From Opitutia bacterium (lineage in GTDB: Bacteria; Verrucomicrobiota; Verrucomicrobiia; Opitutales; Opitutaceae), in contig JACPIT010000002.1 in the NCBI GenBank assembly GCA_016187945.1, positions 124,001-188,000 of the forward strand: 64,000 nt of DNA, read 5' to 3'. The stretch's first letter is position 1. Each line of letters starts with the position of its first letter. A program made the position numbers and the translations under genes. Positions 54,194 through 61,549 of this stretch are shown in pieces. The notes under the pieces were generated by a model. The model was not told where the DNA came from, ran no database searches, and saw only the letters and a list, made by a program, of their open reading frames with translations.

Positions 54194-55054
54194 TCACGAC
54201 GCGGGCGGCGGGCGGAATTTTTCGCGATACGCGCGGCCGCGCTCGAGGATCGCCTGCACCTCGAACCAGTCGCGGTTGGCGAGGGCGCGCTCCATGCCGT
54301 GCAACTCCTCTTGATAAGCGCGCAGCGCGCGGAGGACTTCGTCGCGGTTTTGCTCGAGGATCGTGCGCCAGAGTTTCGGGTCGCTGCCGGCGATGCGCGT
54401 CGTGTCGCGGAGGCCGCCGCCGGAGAAATTGCGCCAGGCGTGTTCGCGCTTCGCGAGCGAGGCGCAGAGCGTGGACGCGAGCAGTTGCGGCAGGTGGCTG
54501 ATATGCGCGACGATCTCGTCGTGCGCGTCGGGCGCGACGGTGGCGACCTCGGCGTCGAGCGATTTCCAAAAGGCGGCGACGCGTTCGGCGGCGGCGGGTG
54601 CGGTCTCGGGCAAAGGCGTGACGAACACGACGCGGTGCGCGAAGAGGTCGGCGCGGGCGTGTTCCCAGCCGGTTTTCTCCGAACCTGCCATCGGGTGAGA
54701 GCCGACAAACGTCGCGCGGCCCGCGAGCGCGGTCGCGGCGTGGCGGCAGATTTCGCCTTTCACGCTGCCGACGTCGGTGACGATCGCGTGCGGCGCGAGC
54801 GCGGGCGCAATCTCGTGCGCGAGCTGCACGATGCGGTCGACGGGCGAGCAGATGACGACGAGGTCGGCGTCGCGCGCGGCGGCGACGGGTGAGTCGGCGA
54901 CGGCGTCGCACCACGATTGCCCGCGCAGCGCGAGGCGCGTTTCCGGTTTGCGGGCCCAGAGCGTGATGTGTTTCGCGGCGCCGAAATGCTTCGCGGCCTG
55001 CGCGACGGAACCGCCGAGCAGGCCGGGCGCGAGGATGGCGAGCCGCGGGTGCAT
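54194..55054 (-). CDS. tyrA: Prephenate dehydrogenase
   Basis: NAD(P)-dependent oxidative decarboxylation of prephenate to 4-hydroxyphenylpyruvate for tyrosine. 286 residues. Rossmann start LAILAPGLLGGSVAQAAKHF (unusual Ala-Pro in place of the first Gly of GxGxxG), VVICSPVDRI, TDVGSVKGEI, FVGSHPMAGSEKTGWEHA, VAHISHLPQLLAS, and the C-terminal helical dimer domain GGLRDTTRIAGSDPKLW. No ACT or chorismate mutase domain. Start ATG 55054. Arogenate as alternative substrate cannot be excluded. Confidence 0.92.
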   Translation of the reverse strand: MHPRLAILAPGLLGGSVAQAAKHFGAAKHITLWARKPETRLALRGQSWCDAVADSPVAAARDADLVVICSPVDRIVQLAHEIAPALAPHAIVTDVGSVKGEICRHAATALAGRATFVGSHPMAGSEKTGWEHARADLFAHRVVFVTPLPETAPAAAERVAAFWKSLDAEVATVAPDAHDEIVAHISHLPQLLASTLCASLAKREHAWRNFSGGGLRDTTRIAGSDPKLWRTILEQNRDEVLRALRAYQEELHGMERALANRDWFEVQAILERGRAYREKFRPPPAS

Positions 55055-55103
55055 CCGGCGCACGTAACCGGTTCGCGGCGCGGTTGTCCAGCGCGCGGCG
55101 GCG

Positions 55104-56798
55104 ATGGTCGTTGCCATGACGCGAAAAGCCGATTGCGTTGCTGCGGTGCGTTTCGACAAGGTAGCCGAGTTCGTGGAGGAGACCGCGGCCCAGAAATGGC
55201 GCCCGCGCATTCTCATTGGCGGTGCGGTGTTCGTGGTCGCGGTGGCGATCGGCGGCGGCTGGCTCTGGCAGGTGGAACGCTCCGCGGCGCGCGAGAAGAC
55301 GACGCATCGAGCGGGTTTGGCGGCGGCGGAGACGCGCCTGACGGCGGCGCGCACGGCGGCGGCGGAGACGAATTTGCCGGGGCCGGAGCAGATTCGCCGC
55401 CTCGAGGCGCTCGCGACGGTCCAGCGCCAGCTCGCGGATATGCAGCCGGCAGATTTTTCGGCGCTGCTCGACGAGGTGAGGCGGACGGAGTCGCGCATCA
55501 ACGCGCTGCGCGGCGGGCTCGCTCGGCAGCGGAGCGTCGAGGAAGAACAGGCCGCGCGCGACCGTCTGACGGCGGGCGATACGGCGGGCGGGGCCGAGCG
55601 GCTGCGCGAGGCGCTGCGCTTGCAGCACGAGATCAACGGCAGTGCGCAGGATTCCGGGCGGAATTTCGATCGCGAGCTGCGTTTGCAGCGCGAACTCGCG
55701 GAGCTGACGGCCGAGCCGAAGCAGCAGGCGGTCGAGGCGAAGACCAAGCAGGCGCGCGCGGCGCTGGCGGCGGAGCGCTGGGAGGACGCGCTCGGCTTGT
55801 TTCGCGAGGCGCGCGAACTGCAGGACCAGCTCAACCGCGAGTTTCCGCGCACGCGCTATTCCGATCTGACCGCGATCGCGCGCTTCGACGCGGAGATCGC
55901 CTCGTTGACGGCGGACGGTCTCGACGCGCAGGTGAGCGAACACGTGCAACGCGCGCGCGAGCTGCGCACGGGCGGGCGCGCCGACGAGGCGGTGCGCGAA
56001 CTCGTCGAGGCGGCGGCGGCGCAACGGCAGTTGAACGAGCGGTTCGAGAAAAGCCGCTTCGTGTCGATGGAGCGGCTCGAGACGATCGAGGCCGACCGGC
56101 AGACGCTGCTCGCCGAGGAGCCGCTGCGGCTCGTGCGGACGAAGGAGGCGGAAGCGCGCGACTCTCTGCGGCGGCGGCGGATTTTTCAGGCGCAGCAGAG
56201 CGTGCGCGAGGCGGCGGCGGCGATGGAGGATGTGCGCGCGCGGCTCCCGAAGGCGCGCGAGCGCGACGACGAGATGCGGGCCGCGCTGGCGTTTTTGAAT
56301 CTGCATGCGGGCGACCTCGCGGCGTTGCAGGACCGGTGCTACGACCAGTTCGCGCCACTCGGCACGGGCGCGCGGGCGATGTTGCGGACGGAAGTGTTGC
56401 AGGAGGATTTTGCGAAGCTGATGAGCAGCAATCCGAGCCGGAATCCCGGCCGCGCGCTGCCGGTGGACTCGGTGACTTATCCGGAAGCGGAGGAGTATGT
56501 CCGGCGCTTGAGCTGGGTGCTCGGCCGGCGCGTGCGACTGCCGACGGAGGAGGATATGCGCGCGGCGACGGTGACGGACGGGAGCGCGGCGCCGTCCGCG
56601 GAAGACGCACGGGCGATCCAGAACCTGAGCGGCGGGCTCGCGGAGTGGATCGCGAGCTCGGGTGGACGCGAGAACGCGAACGCCGCGGTGTGGGCCGGCG
56701 CCGGCGAGGTCGCGAGCGCGCCGCGGACGGAGCGCGCGCGGACGCGCGGGTTTCGCGTGGTGGTCGAGGTGGACTTGGCGCGGCTGGGGCAGGAGTGA
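55104..56798 (+). CDS. Membrane-anchored coiled-coil protein with degenerate FGE-like C-terminus
   Basis: 564 residues. One membrane helix at about 36-56 (ILIGGAVFVVAVAIGGGWLW), then ~330 residues of Arg/Glu/Ala-rich coiled coil (KTKQARAALAAERWEDALGL, TKEAEARDSLRRRRIFQAQQ), then a region (about 435-560) with pieces of the formylglycine-generating-enzyme/SUMF1 fold: SSNPSRNPGRALPVDSVTYP, AEEYVRRLSWVLGRRVRLPTEEDMRAA, NLSGGLAEWIASSG, RTRGFRVVVEVDL. The fold is strongly shortened and lacks the copper/active-site cysteines, so it is probably a binding module. Start could also be ATG 55116. Divergent from tyrA. Function unknown. Confidence 0.68.
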   Translation: MVVAMTRKADCVAAVRFDKVAEFVEETAAQKWRPRILIGGAVFVVAVAIGGGWLWQVERSAAREKTTHRAGLAAAETRLTAARTAAAETNLPGPEQIRRLEALATVQRQLADMQPADFSALLDEVRRTESRINALRGGLARQRSVEEEQAARDRLTAGDTAGGAERLREALRLQHEINGSAQDSGRNFDRELRLQRELAELTAEPKQQAVEAKTKQARAALAAERWEDALGLFREARELQDQLNREFPRTRYSDLTAIARFDAEIASLTADGLDAQVSEHVQRARELRTGGRADEAVRELVEAAAAQRQLNERFEKSRFVSMERLETIEADRQTLLAEEPLRLVRTKEAEARDSLRRRRIFQAQQSVREAAAAMEDVRARLPKARERDDEMRAALAFLNLHAGDLAALQDRCYDQFAPLGTGARAMLRTEVLQEDFAKLMSSNPSRNPGRALPVDSVTYPEAEEYVRRLSWVLGRRVRLPTEEDMRAATVTDGSAAPSAEDARAIQNLSGGLAEWIASSGGRENANAAVWAGAGEVASAPRTERARTRGFRVVVEVDLARLGQE

Positions 56799-56882
56799 GC
56801 GCGCCTGCGCGGGCGGGAAGGGCCAGTCTGCGATCGGCGCCGGCTCGGTGCGCGGCGCGTTTGGGCCGATCGGAGGCCGGCG

Positions 56883-57299
56883 CTACTTGGCCAGCTTCAC
56901 GATCCGCGCGAACTCCGCCGGTTTCACCGGCTGCACGGAGAGGCGGCTGATGCGGACGAGCGCCATGTCTTTCAGCGCGGCGTCGGCTTTCACCTGCGCG
57001 AGCGTGACGGGAGCCGGCAACGGTTTCACGGGCGCGAGTTCGACGGCGACCCAGCCTTCGTGGGGCGAATCGGCGGTGGCGTCGGGGAATGCCGGACGTT
57101 TCACGCGCGCGAGGCCGACGATGCTCTTCGCGTCGCCGCTATGGTAGTAGAGCACTTCGTCGCCGGCACGCATGGCTTTGAGGTGATTGCGCGCGGCGTA
57201 GTTGCGCACGCCGGTCCAGGCGGTGGCGCCGTCGCGCACGAAGTCGTCCCACGAGTAGTCCTCGGGTTCCTGTTTCACGAGCCAGTATTGCGTTGTCAT
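56883..57299 (-). CDS. EVE-domain protein (PUA-like fold)
   Basis: 138 residues, a complete EVE domain: YWLVKQEPEDYSWDDFVRDG, WTGVRNYAARNHLKAMRAGD, EVLYYHSGDAKSIVGLARVK, then PHEGWVAVELAPVKPL. The fold binds modified bases in DNA or RNA; stand-alone members are common and their role in bacteria is uncertain. Start ATG 57299 (TTQYWLVKQEP) rather than 57329, which adds ten residues of no family match. Divergent from the 42-residue membrane protein gene. Confidence 0.93.
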   Translation of the reverse strand: MTTQYWLVKQEPEDYSWDDFVRDGATAWTGVRNYAARNHLKAMRAGDEVLYYHSGDAKSIVGLARVKRPAFPDATADSPHEGWVAVELAPVKPLPAPVTLAQVKADAALKDMALVRISRLSVQPVKPAEFARIVKLAK

Positions 57300-57327
57300 G
57301 CGTGGAGGAGCGGGGTTTCTTGCGGCC

Positions 57328-57456
57328 ATGGAGGAGCAAGACCCCGAGTTGATGAAGAAAGCGCAGCGAGCGCAATGGATTCTCTATGGGGTGATGCTCC
57401 TGTTTCTCGTGGTGCCGTTCGTGGTGCTGTGGTGGCTGCGACGGGGCGGACAATAA
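57328..57456 (+). CDS. Small membrane protein, 42 residues, upstream of the PIN-TRAM gene
   Basis: Charged N-terminus (MEEQDPELMKKAQRAQ) followed by one hydrophobic helix (WILYGVMLLFLVVPFVVLWW) and a basic end (LRRGGQ). Stop TAA at 57454 is three bases before the ATG of the PIN-TRAM membrane protein, so the two are very likely co-translated. The sequence looks like a real single-span protein; no family is recognised. It overlaps nothing, although its start lies only 28 bases from the divergent EVE start. Confidence 0.7.
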   Translation: MEEQDPELMKKAQRAQWILYGVMLLFLVVPFVVLWWLRRGGQ

Positions 57457-57459
57457 CGC

Positions 57460-58473
57460 ATGAAGAAAACCCTGCTCGTCATCCGCATCTGTTTTCTCGT
57501 GCTGTGCGTGCTCGGGTCGTGGCTGCTGTGCTACACGATTCCCGAGTGGGATCGCTATCGCGGCGTCGCCATCACGGTCGGCGCATTGATCGGTGTCCTC
57601 GTGGTGCTGGTCGACGTGCTGCTGAAGGGTTTTTCGCTGCGCGGACTGTCGGCGATCACGTTTGGCTTGGCGATCGGCGCGGTGATCGCGTGGCTGCTCG
57701 GGACATCGCCGCTGCTCAAGAGCGCGGACGAGCAGATGATCTATCTGAGCCAGCTCGCGCTCTTCGTGATTTGCAGCTACCTCGGCGCGGTGATCGCGCT
57801 GCGCGGCAAGGACGAGTTCAATCTGGTGATTCCTTACGTGCGCTTCGTGCCGCATGAGGTGGACGTGCCGCTGGTCGTCGTGGACACGAGCGCGTTGATC
57901 GATGGCCGCATCGCGCGGATTTGCGAAACGCAGTTTCTCGGTGCGGCACTCGTGATCCCGTCGTTCGTGCTGAGCGAACTGCAGGCCGTGGCCGATTCGC
58001 CCGACCCGGTGAAACAGGCGCGCGGTCGCCGCGGACTCGAAGTGCTCAACGAGCTGCGCCGCATCAAGCACCTCGACATCCGCATTCACCAGAGCGACGT
58101 GACGCGCCGGCAGGATTTGGAGGCGAAGCTGGTTTTCCTCGCCCAGTCGATGCGCGCGAAGCTCCTCACGACCGACTACAATCTCGCGAAGATGGCGCAG
58201 TTCCACGGCGTGGCCTGGCTGAACCTGCACGCGCTCGACAAGGCGCTGCGTCCGGAGATCGTGATCGGCGAGAGCATCGAGGTGGAACTCGCGAAGGCCG
58301 GCAAGGACGAGGGCCAGGCAGTCGGCTATCTCAGCGACGGCTCGATGGTGGTCGTGAACAACGGCCGCGCCTACCTCGGCAAGCGCGTCACGGCCGAGAT
58401 CACCGGCGTGCTGCCCACGAGCGGCGGGAAGATGATTTTCGCCAACCTGCTCGGCGAGGCCGAGGCGAGTTGA
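57460..58473 (+). CDS. PIN-TRAM domain membrane protein, YacL-like
   Basis: 337 residues. Four hydrophobic helices at about 6-27, 38-57, 63-82 and 93-112; PIN nuclease domain (about 138-250) with Asp in VVVDTSALIDGRIARI, Glu in PSFVLSELQAV and Asp in LTTDYNLAKMA; TRAM domain (about 265-330: SIEVELAKAGKDEGQAVGYL, DGSMVVVNNGR, VTAEITGVLPTSGGKMIFA). This combination is the YacL family, found in Firmicutes and Verrucomicrobia; predicted membrane-bound RNase whose target is unknown. It directly follows the 42-residue membrane protein. Confidence 0.93.
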   Translation: MKKTLLVIRICFLVLCVLGSWLLCYTIPEWDRYRGVAITVGALIGVLVVLVDVLLKGFSLRGLSAITFGLAIGAVIAWLLGTSPLLKSADEQMIYLSQLALFVICSYLGAVIALRGKDEFNLVIPYVRFVPHEVDVPLVVVDTSALIDGRIARICETQFLGAALVIPSFVLSELQAVADSPDPVKQARGRRGLEVLNELRRIKHLDIRIHQSDVTRRQDLEAKLVFLAQSMRAKLLTTDYNLAKMAQFHGVAWLNLHALDKALRPEIVIGESIEVELAKAGKDEGQAVGYLSDGSMVVVNNGRAYLGKRVTAEITGVLPTSGGKMIFANLLGEAEAS

Positions 58474-58551
58474 GGCGAGTCGGAGCAACCCGGGGCGAGT
58501 TGGCGTGAGTCGGGTTGAGCTGGGATGAGTCGGCGCGAACTGGATCGAGCG
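58462..58551. repeat. Imperfect tandem repeat (GGCGAGTTGAGGCGAGTCGG type)
   Basis: About eight units resembling GAGTTGG/GAGTCGG in 90 bases. It starts inside the last codons of the PIN-TRAM gene (EAEAS) and runs past its stop. Confidence 0.65.
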
Positions 58552-58588
58552 GATGTCGACGCGACTTTTCGCCCCGCGGGAATTTCAA

Positions 58589-58615
58589 GGAACGGCGATA
58601 TTATATCGCCGCTCC
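58589..58615. repeat. 27-base AT-centred palindrome, copy 2
   Basis: Identical to the copy at 25246-25272, including the mismatched positions. Confidence 0.88.
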
Positions 58616-58660
58616 GTTTGGCGCGCGGCGCGCGGCGTGATGTCGGCGCCGGTGCGGCAG

Positions 58661-58742
58661 TTGTAGGAGCGGCTTTACGCCGCGACTGGTGCGAGGCCTG
58701 CGTCGTGTCCGAACCAATCGCGGCGTAAAGCCGCTCCTACAG
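58661..58742. repeat. Double-hairpin repeat, family B
   Basis: TTGTAGGAGCGGCTTTACGC and GCGTAAAGCCGCTCCTACAG inverted arms with a ~40-base spacer. No gene is seen in 58474-58823. Confidence 0.92.
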
Positions 58743-58766
58743 TTCCTGCGAGCGCGAGGGTTTGGG

Positions 58767-58827
58767 GTAGCGCGGTGCTTTAGCCCGCGCCGAGAAATTT
58801 TCAGCGCGGGCTGAACCCTCGCGCTAC
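58767..58827. repeat. Double-hairpin repeat, family C, containing the helicase stop codon
   Basis: GTAGCGCGGTGCTTTAGCCC and GCGGGCTGAACCCTCGCGCT inverted arms. The TAG stop of the minus-strand helicase (58824-58826) is formed by the outer GTAG/CTAC end of the element. Confidence 0.85.
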
Positions 58828-61367
58828 TGCGCCAGCCACTCGTCCAGTTCCGTCGTCGTGAAAACCTCGCGATACTGCTGGCACTCGGGATCGAGCAGCG
58901 CCGCGTAGCTCGGCTCGGCGAAGCGCTTGCAGTGGAGCAGCACCTTGGCGCGGTGGCCGGGGCCGCGCACGAGGCGGCCGAGCGCCTGGTTCACTTTCTG
59001 CAAACCGGGGATCTGATACACGCGCCGGAACGCGGCGTCGCGGCCGAGCGCGCTGAAGGCGTCGAGGCGGGCGCGTTGCACAGCGTTCACCTCCGGCAGC
59101 GCGGGGCCGACAACCATCGCGTGCGACACGCGGCCGCCGAGCAGGTCGATGCTCTCGGCAAAGCTGCTGCCGAGCACGAGAAACAGCGCGTCGGAGAGCG
59201 CGAGCGTTTCCTCGACCCAGGCGGCTTGCGCGGCGAGCTCGGGGAGCTTCGGTTGCAGCGCGGCGCGGATGGGCGAGCCGATCTGGTCGAGCGCGCGCAG
59301 GACGTTTTCCGCGTAAGCGTAAGAGGGGAAAAAGACAGCGACCGCGCCGCCGGACGCGGCGTGCAAGCGCTCGATGGTCTCGGCGGTCGTGCCGTAGGTG
59401 GCGGCGCGCTCGCGCAGCGTCGTCGAGACGCGCAAATCCACCGCGACGTCGTAGGCGCCGTGCCGCCACGGTGCGGGTGCGCGGAGCGCGGAATAGGTCG
59501 GGCGGGCCGTCTCTTGCTCGCCGTGGTTCGGCGCGGAGCGGAGTCCGCGCCCTACCGCGACGCCGCACGAGGCGGCGAATTGATCGAACGGCGCGAGCGT
59601 GGCCGACATCAGCAGCGCACCGCCGAAGGCGCCGAGCGATTCGCCGATGGCCGCGCTGGCGTCGACGCACGTGAACTCCAACTCGCCTTCGCGGCGCGAC
59701 CAGAGCAGGCGATGCAGGCGCGTGTCGTCGAGGAACTCGTGGAGCTTGGCGAATTGCCAGAGCGTCTCGCTGTGGTGCGGGCCGAGCGCGGCGTAGTCGA
59801 GCGGGAGCGTCGTGACGAGTTCGGCGAGCCGATCGAGGGCGTCGCGCACGTCGGCCTCGAGCGCGCCGTCGAGCACTTCGCACGGCGAGACGCTGGCGAG
59901 CGTGCGCGCCCAGGTCTCGACGGCGAGGATGAGCGGCGTCGGCGCTTGCAGGTGGTCGAGCTCGGCGAGCAGCGCGCGCACATCGCCGTCGTGTGCAGTG
60001 TGCGAGTAGGCGTCGGCGACGCGCGAGGGGAGGTTGTGCGCCTCGTCGACGATCAGCAGCGTGCGCGCGGCGTCGAAGCCCGGTTGATCGAAAAACAGCC
60101 CGCGGTTGTCCGGTGCGAAGACGTAGTTGTAGTCGCCGATCCAGACGTCGTTGAACGCGAGTGCCGTGCGCGTGATCTCGTAGGGGCAGATGCGCGCTTC
60201 GCGACCGGCGGCGCGCAGCGCGTCGAGGTCGTGGGGCTGCGTCGGATCGCGGTAGAAGCGGGCGAGGCCGCTCGACGGCCAGCGCTCCTCCGCTCCGGCG
60301 AGGTAGCCGCAGTTGTCGCGCACGCAGTGAAACTCGACGTTCACGCAATGCTCGCCCTTGTTGCGCACCTGCCAGAACGCCAGCGGTTCGGGCGAAGTGT
60401 AACCTAATAGGTTACACTTTTCCGGGGCGGGCGCGGCGGACGGCGGGGGCGGACTGTCACCTGACGGGCGACAGTTTTCCGCCGGCTGCGTCATGCGGCG
60501 GAGCGTTTCGACGACTTGAAGCTGGCCGGTGGATTTGCCGGTGAGCCAGATGAGGCGGTCGTAGCGGCCGGACTTCAACTCGCCGAGCGCGAACTCGAGC
60601 GCGCAGCCGGTCTTGCCGTAGCCGGTGGGCGCCTCCAGCAGGACGATTGCGGATTGCGGACTGCGGATTGCGGATTGAGCGACGGCGGGCGAGCCATGAA
60701 AGGCGGCGGCGAGGTCTTGCTGGATCGTTTCCTGGCCGGGGCGGAGCGACGCGAAGGGTGAATGGAAGCGGAGGCGGTGGCGGCGCTCGGCGGCGCGGAG
60801 CTGCAGCTCGAGAAACTCGACGACGGCGTCGAGCTGGTGGTGAACGAGGGCCTCGTCGAACGCGGTGAGCGCGAGCGTCTGTGCGAGGCCGGAGGAGGCT
60901 TCGACGAAGACGAGTTCGGCGCGGAGCGTGGCGCGGTTGAGCGTTGCGAGATGCGCGTGGTGCGCGGTGGTGCGCGCGAGGACGGCGTAGGTGGCGAGCT
61001 GGAGGAAATAGGGGCCGTAGTCGGCGCGCAGCTCGGCTTCGTCGGCGGGGAGCGGGCGCGTGACGGTTTTGATTTCGCGGAGCGTCGAGCCGACGAGTTG
61101 GTCGATGCGGCCGCCGAGCGCGACCGTCCAGCCGCGGTGCACGAGGCGGCCTTCGATCGGGATTTCGAAGGCGACGTCGGGCCGCAGGGCGCCGTCCACC
61201 GAATGCTCGCGCTCGGTCTGCGCGCGGAGTTCGTTGTGCCAGTGCTGGCCGAGTTGCGCGCGCCAGATGCCCGCGGAGCCGCCGCCGCTCTCGCGCGGGC
61301 CGAGCGCGAAGTCCGAAAACTCGCCGACGCTCAGGCTGGCGGACTTGTTGGCGAGGGAGAATTGCAT
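58824..61367 (-). CDS. Fusion of RecB/Cas4-like nuclease domain and XPD/DinG-like helicase
   Basis: 847 residues. N-terminal part (about 1-205) resembles a PD-(D/E)XK nuclease: VALGGRIDQLVGSTLREIKTVT has the Asp and Glu-x-Lys pattern. Helicase part: Walker A EAPTGYGKT (Lys252), DEAH box at 441-444 (VDEAHNLPSR), four cysteines for an Fe-S cluster (Cys341, 348, 353, 394), LLMSATLAPFD, and the C-terminal motor with LGRLVRGPGHRAKVLL. Predicted 5'-3' DNA helicase-nuclease for repair. Three repeat-derived segments lie between motifs (entries below). I chose ATG 61367 (QFSLANKSASLSVGEFSDF); the frame stays open far upstream through a repeat and the RND gene's shadow. Confidence 0.88.
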   Translation of the reverse strand: MQFSLANKSASLSVGEFSDFALGPRESGGGSAGIWRAQLGQHWHNELRAQTEREHSVDGALRPDVAFEIPIEGRLVHRGWTVALGGRIDQLVGSTLREIKTVTRPLPADEAELRADYGPYFLQLATYAVLARTTAHHAHLATLNRATLRAELVFVEASSGLAQTLALTAFDEALVHHQLDAVVEFLELQLRAAERRHRLRFHSPFASLRPGQETIQQDLAAAFHGSPAVAQSAIRSPQSAIVLLEAPTGYGKTGCALEFALGELKSGRYDRLIWLTGKSTGQLQVVETLRRMTQPAENCRPSGDSPPPPSAAPAPEKCNLLGYTSPEPLAFWQVRNKGEHCVNVEFHCVRDNCGYLAGAEERWPSSGLARFYRDPTQPHDLDALRAAGREARICPYEITRTALAFNDVWIGDYNYVFAPDNRGLFFDQPGFDAARTLLIVDEAHNLPSRVADAYSHTAHDGDVRALLAELDHLQAPTPLILAVETWARTLASVSPCEVLDGALEADVRDALDRLAELVTTLPLDYAALGPHHSETLWQFAKLHEFLDDTRLHRLLWSRREGELEFTCVDASAAIGESLGAFGGALLMSATLAPFDQFAASCGVAVGRGLRSAPNHGEQETARPTYSALRAPAPWRHGAYDVAVDLRVSTTLRERAATYGTTAETIERLHAASGGAVAVFFPSYAYAENVLRALDQIGSPIRAALQPKLPELAAQAAWVEETLALSDALFLVLGSSFAESIDLLGGRVSHAMVVGPALPEVNAVQRARLDAFSALGRDAAFRRVYQIPGLQKVNQALGRLVRGPGHRAKVLLHCKRFAEPSYAALLDPECQQYREVFTTTELDEWLAQ
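59530..59556. repeat. In-frame repeat arm in the helicase gene
   Basis: GCGCGGAGCGGAGTCCGCGC followed by CCTACC is the same arm as in purL at 31149, in reverse orientation. It encodes about residues 604-613 ([10 protein letters not shown]). Confidence 0.75.
60395..60419. repeat. Perfect 25-base palindrome within the helicase gene
   Basis: AAGTGTAACCTA and TAGGTTACACTT around one central base. It encodes KCNLLGYTS, with Cys318, just before the Fe-S cysteines. Confidence 0.85.
60453..60475. repeat. Second short palindrome within the helicase gene
   Basis: ACTGTCACC and GGGCGACAGT pair with one mismatch. It encodes NCRPSGDSP, 13 residues upstream of the previous element. Confidence 0.65.
60644..60677. 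repeat. 7-base tandem repeat before the Walker A motif
   Basis: GGATTGC or GGACTGC repeated about 4.5 times. It encodes about residues 231-242 (QSAIRSPQSAI), ten residues before EAPTGYGKT. Confidence 0.8.
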
Positions 61368-61441
61368 CGGGGAAACGAGATGAATTCTCCGCTTCGCGAC
61401 GCGGCGCAAGCGAGGAGTGCGCGCCGGGGCGCGGGCAGACG

Positions 61442-61530
61442 GGTAGGGCAAGTCGTCTCGACGAGCCGCGGGCGAAATTGGGTCGCGGCGCGGCGCGCGC
61501 GGCGGCTCGTCGGGGACGACTCGCCCTACC
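61442..61530. repeat. Double-hairpin repeat, family A
   Basis: GTAGGGCAAGTCGTCTCGAC and GTCGGGGACGACTCGCCCTA inverted arms with a 45-base GC-rich spacer, between the RND gene and the helicase gene. Confidence 0.92.
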
Positions 61531-61549
61531 GGCGGCGCTGCAGTTTGGA

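Noticed and set aside
58824-61367. Cas4 or other CRISPR adaptation protein
   Set aside because: Although the N-terminal domain looks Cas4/RecB-like, the protein is mostly an XPD/DinG-type helicase and there is no CRISPR locus in the window.
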